Positions 22,284 to 23,458 of a stretch of 23,458 nucleotides of DNA are shown here, in pieces. The stretch lies in NCBI GenBank assembly GCA_007119345.1, contig SKPV01000175.1, forward strand, positions 1 through 23,458. The letters run 5' to 3'. Below the pieces are notes generated by a model that made no database searches, was not told the DNA's origin, and saw only the letters and a list, made by a program, of their open reading frames with translations. The translations under genes and the position numbers were made by a program. Numbering within the stretch: position 1 is the first letter of the stretch; the number at the start of each line of letters is the position of its first letter. The DNA is from Halovivax sp. (GTDB lineage Archaea; Halobacteriota; Halobacteria; Halobacteriales; Natrialbaceae).

Positions 22284-22291
22284 CCAACCCA
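22270..22291 (+). other. Candidate attachment site copy 2 (duplicate of tRNA-Val 3' end)
   Basis: This is an exact 22-nt copy of the tRNA 3' end with no tRNA body in front of it, 134 bp downstream of the original. Sequence to its right is visibly lower in GC. It is likely the scar of an integrated element or of a duplication within the hairpin repeat. Confidence 0.6.
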
Positions 22292-22689
22292 TACGAACTC
22301 CGTGCTGTCTGTAAATTTGCCGTTATCAGCGTTCTCAGTACCTCTGCCGACCGAACGATGCGTTTCATCCCCCGATATCGAGTCACGATATACCGTGAAC
22401 CCGTGCAGCTGTTTCACGCGGGTCGTCTCCCTCCGGGAATCCGGGCAATCGAACGGCTATTGTACATGGATAAGTGACGGTAAAATCCACTCACAACCGT
22501 ACAGTAGCGGTATAAATTGCGGCTGGGAGATCATGGGAGATCGACCCCACGAACCAGTTTTCTCCGTAATTTGGACGTCTCTTCGAAATAATCTCTCTAC
22601 ACTCGCTTCTCGGCGACAGCTCGGAGTCCATCACGTTGGGCGAGTGAAACGAGGTAGAAACGGGAGCTACTCATCCTCGATCACGCCCC
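22292..22689. other. Lower-GC non-coding stretch right of the duplicated tRNA end
   Basis: I find no convincing gene here. A TATAAATT at 22511-22518 and a doubled GGGAGATC near 22526-22542 are the only local signals. Open frames crossing the area on both strands are Ser/Arg-rich, run antisense over real genes or through the hairpins, and look accidental. It could contain decayed element DNA. Confidence 0.5.
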
Positions 22690-23097
22690 TCACTCGTGGA
22701 CGTCGTACGGCTCGACCAGCGTCAGGATCTTCTTTTCCAGTTCACCGCCAATATACTGGACGTGACCCGTTTCAGTCTTATAGTCGATTATCCGAGCCTC
22801 GTCGAGTTTTGGAAGATGAGTGTGGTGAAGTGCGATCCGGACGCGTTGTCGGTGTTCGTCTGACCCCCATTTCGCGTCTTCGTTCCGAACCCGGTCTGCA
22901 ACGCGATCTACGAGGACATCGTATTCCAGCGTCTTCTCAAAGGCGTCGTCCAACGCGTCGAGGATGGCACGTCGATGTTCGTTCGCTACTGCTGATAGAA
23001 TCGTATCGGGGGAGACCGGTCTCTCACGCCCCGAAGAACCGGAAACCGCATCAATTGACTGGATATCACGTGTCCCCAGCTTTCGACTCTCATCCAT
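22690..23097 (-). CDS. Winged-helix regulator-like protein (DUF7344-type)
   Basis: The 135-aa protein has a low-complexity N-terminus and then a winged-helix-like domain. The domain reads SPDTILSAVANEHRRAILDALDD (helix 1-2), a middle helix with ERYDVLVDRVADRV-like character (EYDVLVDRVADRVRNED), RVRIALHHTHLPKLDEARIIDYK and the beta-wing TGHVQYIGG. The pattern HHTHLPKLDEARIIDYD is common in haloarchaeal DUF7344 proteins, thought to be DNA-binding regulators. ATG 23097 is used; a GTG at 23103 would add two residues, and an AGGTGA precedes it. GC and codon choice are less extreme than in the left part of the window. It lies 58 bp after a HTH_10 gene on the same strand and may be co-transcribed. 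Confidence 0.8.
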   Translation of the reverse strand: MDESRKLGTRDIQSIDAVSGSSGRERPVSPDTILSAVANEHRRAILDALDDAFEKTLEYDVLVDRVADRVRNEDAKWGSDEHRQRVRIALHHTHLPKLDEARIIDYKTETGHVQYIGGELEKKILTLVEPYDVHE

Positions 23098-23155
23098 ACT
23101 CACCTAGCGTAGGCCCAACTGCCTGGTCCTGTCCCATGGTGTACAATGGAAACCG

Positions 23156-23458
23156 TCAGTCCACTTGTGGCGCTGACTCGGGAGTGAGAAGCGCGTACCT
23201 CCCGAACGTAGCAATGGCACGACGCAGTCGCTCCGTCACTGCCTGATCGGAAATCCCGAGCTCGTCGGCTAACTCGGCGGTCGTACAGCCTCGTGGAATA
23301 TCGTAGTATCCCATTCGGATGGCAAGCATGAGCGCTTCTCGTTGGGGCTCACTCAAACCGTACCACGGGCCGGCCTCGGGGTCCGTCGGATTGTATACAC
23401 GGGTTAGTTCCAGGGAGATGTGCGCATCCTCACAACAGTCCTGGCACTGACTCAATGC
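23156..23458 (-). CDS. HTH_10/Bat-type transcriptional regulator, C-terminal part (truncated by window edge)
   Basis: The frame is open through the right end of the window (the preceding codon is GCA), so the gene continues outside and the TTG at 23455 is probably internal. The visible 100 residues contain a cysteine cluster CQDCCEDA, a short linker, then the haloarchaeal HTH_10 domain: LSEPQREALMLAIRMGYYDIPRGCTTAELADELGISDQAVTERLRRAI. This is the C-terminal DNA-binding domain found in bacterio-opsin-activator-like proteins, often after PAS/GAF sensor domains. The sensor part cannot be seen. Downstream on the same strand is the DUF7344-type regulator. Base composition is less GC-rich than the left part of the window. 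Confidence 0.88.
   Translation of the reverse strand, partial: ALSQCQDCCEDAHISLELTRVYNPTDPEAGPWYGLSEPQREALMLAIRMGYYDIPRGCTTAELADELGISDQAVTERLRRAIATFGRYALLTPESAPQVD

Noticed and set aside
22302..23246. 314-codon plus-strand open frame across the right end
   Set aside because: It runs antisense over the DUF7344-type and HTH_10 genes, is Ser/Arg/Pro-rich and has no domain; the minus-strand frames carry clear helix-turn-helix patterns.

Overview
The window is chromosomal DNA from a halophilic archaeon (Halobacteria). The evidence is high GC with strong GC3 bias, strongly Asp/Glu-rich proteins, TATA elements about 25-28 nt upstream of many start codons (leaderless transcription), a tRNA-Val gene preceded by a TATA box, and haloarchaeal families: archaeal HMG-CoA synthase, a NAD kinase-phosphatase fusion, a HTH_10/Bat-type regulator and a DUF7344-type winged helix. 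No sequence search could be run, so family names rest on recognisable motifs and remembered family features.

Layout. 1-474: 3' part of a DUF2150-like gene. 475-937: gene-poor. 938-3193: HMG-CoA synthase (mevalonate/isoprenoid lipid pathway) and an MBL-fold hydrolase. 3430-6320: the two P-protein subunits of the glycine cleavage system, translationally coupled. Their end runs into a seven-unit, roughly 30-bp tandem repeat. 6608-7881: a tandem EthD-like protein and an HD-domain protein, in one operon. 7986-9011: a predicted Tat-exported lipoprotein metalloprotease with a metzincin motif. 9169-13309: a sugar-nucleotide epimerase-like protein, then a ThDP enzyme divergent from an M24-fold protein that lacks a canonical metal ligand. 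13543-14864: a small membrane protein and a luciferase-like oxidoreductase.

14913-18346 (minus strand): a phenylacetate module. paaA-paaB-paaC-paaD and a separately encoded PaaD zinc ribbon (55 aa) form one tightly overlapping operon with a strong TATA box inside a small inverted repeat. A PaaI-type thioesterase with its own promoter follows, after a second 29-bp tandem repeat. The operon would encode the ring-1,2-epoxidase of phenylacetyl-CoA catabolism; no paaE reductase or phenylacetate-CoA ligase is present in the window.

18520-22024: housekeeping genes (NAD kinase/phosphatase fusion, CBS protein, zinc ribbon, PduO-type cobalamin adenosyltransferase, small conserved protein). 22083-22157: tRNA-Val(CAC). 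Its last 22 nt are duplicated exactly 134 bp downstream, with two hairpin elements between. Beyond the duplicate, GC falls visibly and two minus-strand regulators follow, which suggests the edge of an integrated region.

The least ordinary features are the two related short tandem repeat arrays abutting gene 3' ends, the tRNA 3'-end duplication with its hairpins, and the M24 protein with an altered metal site.
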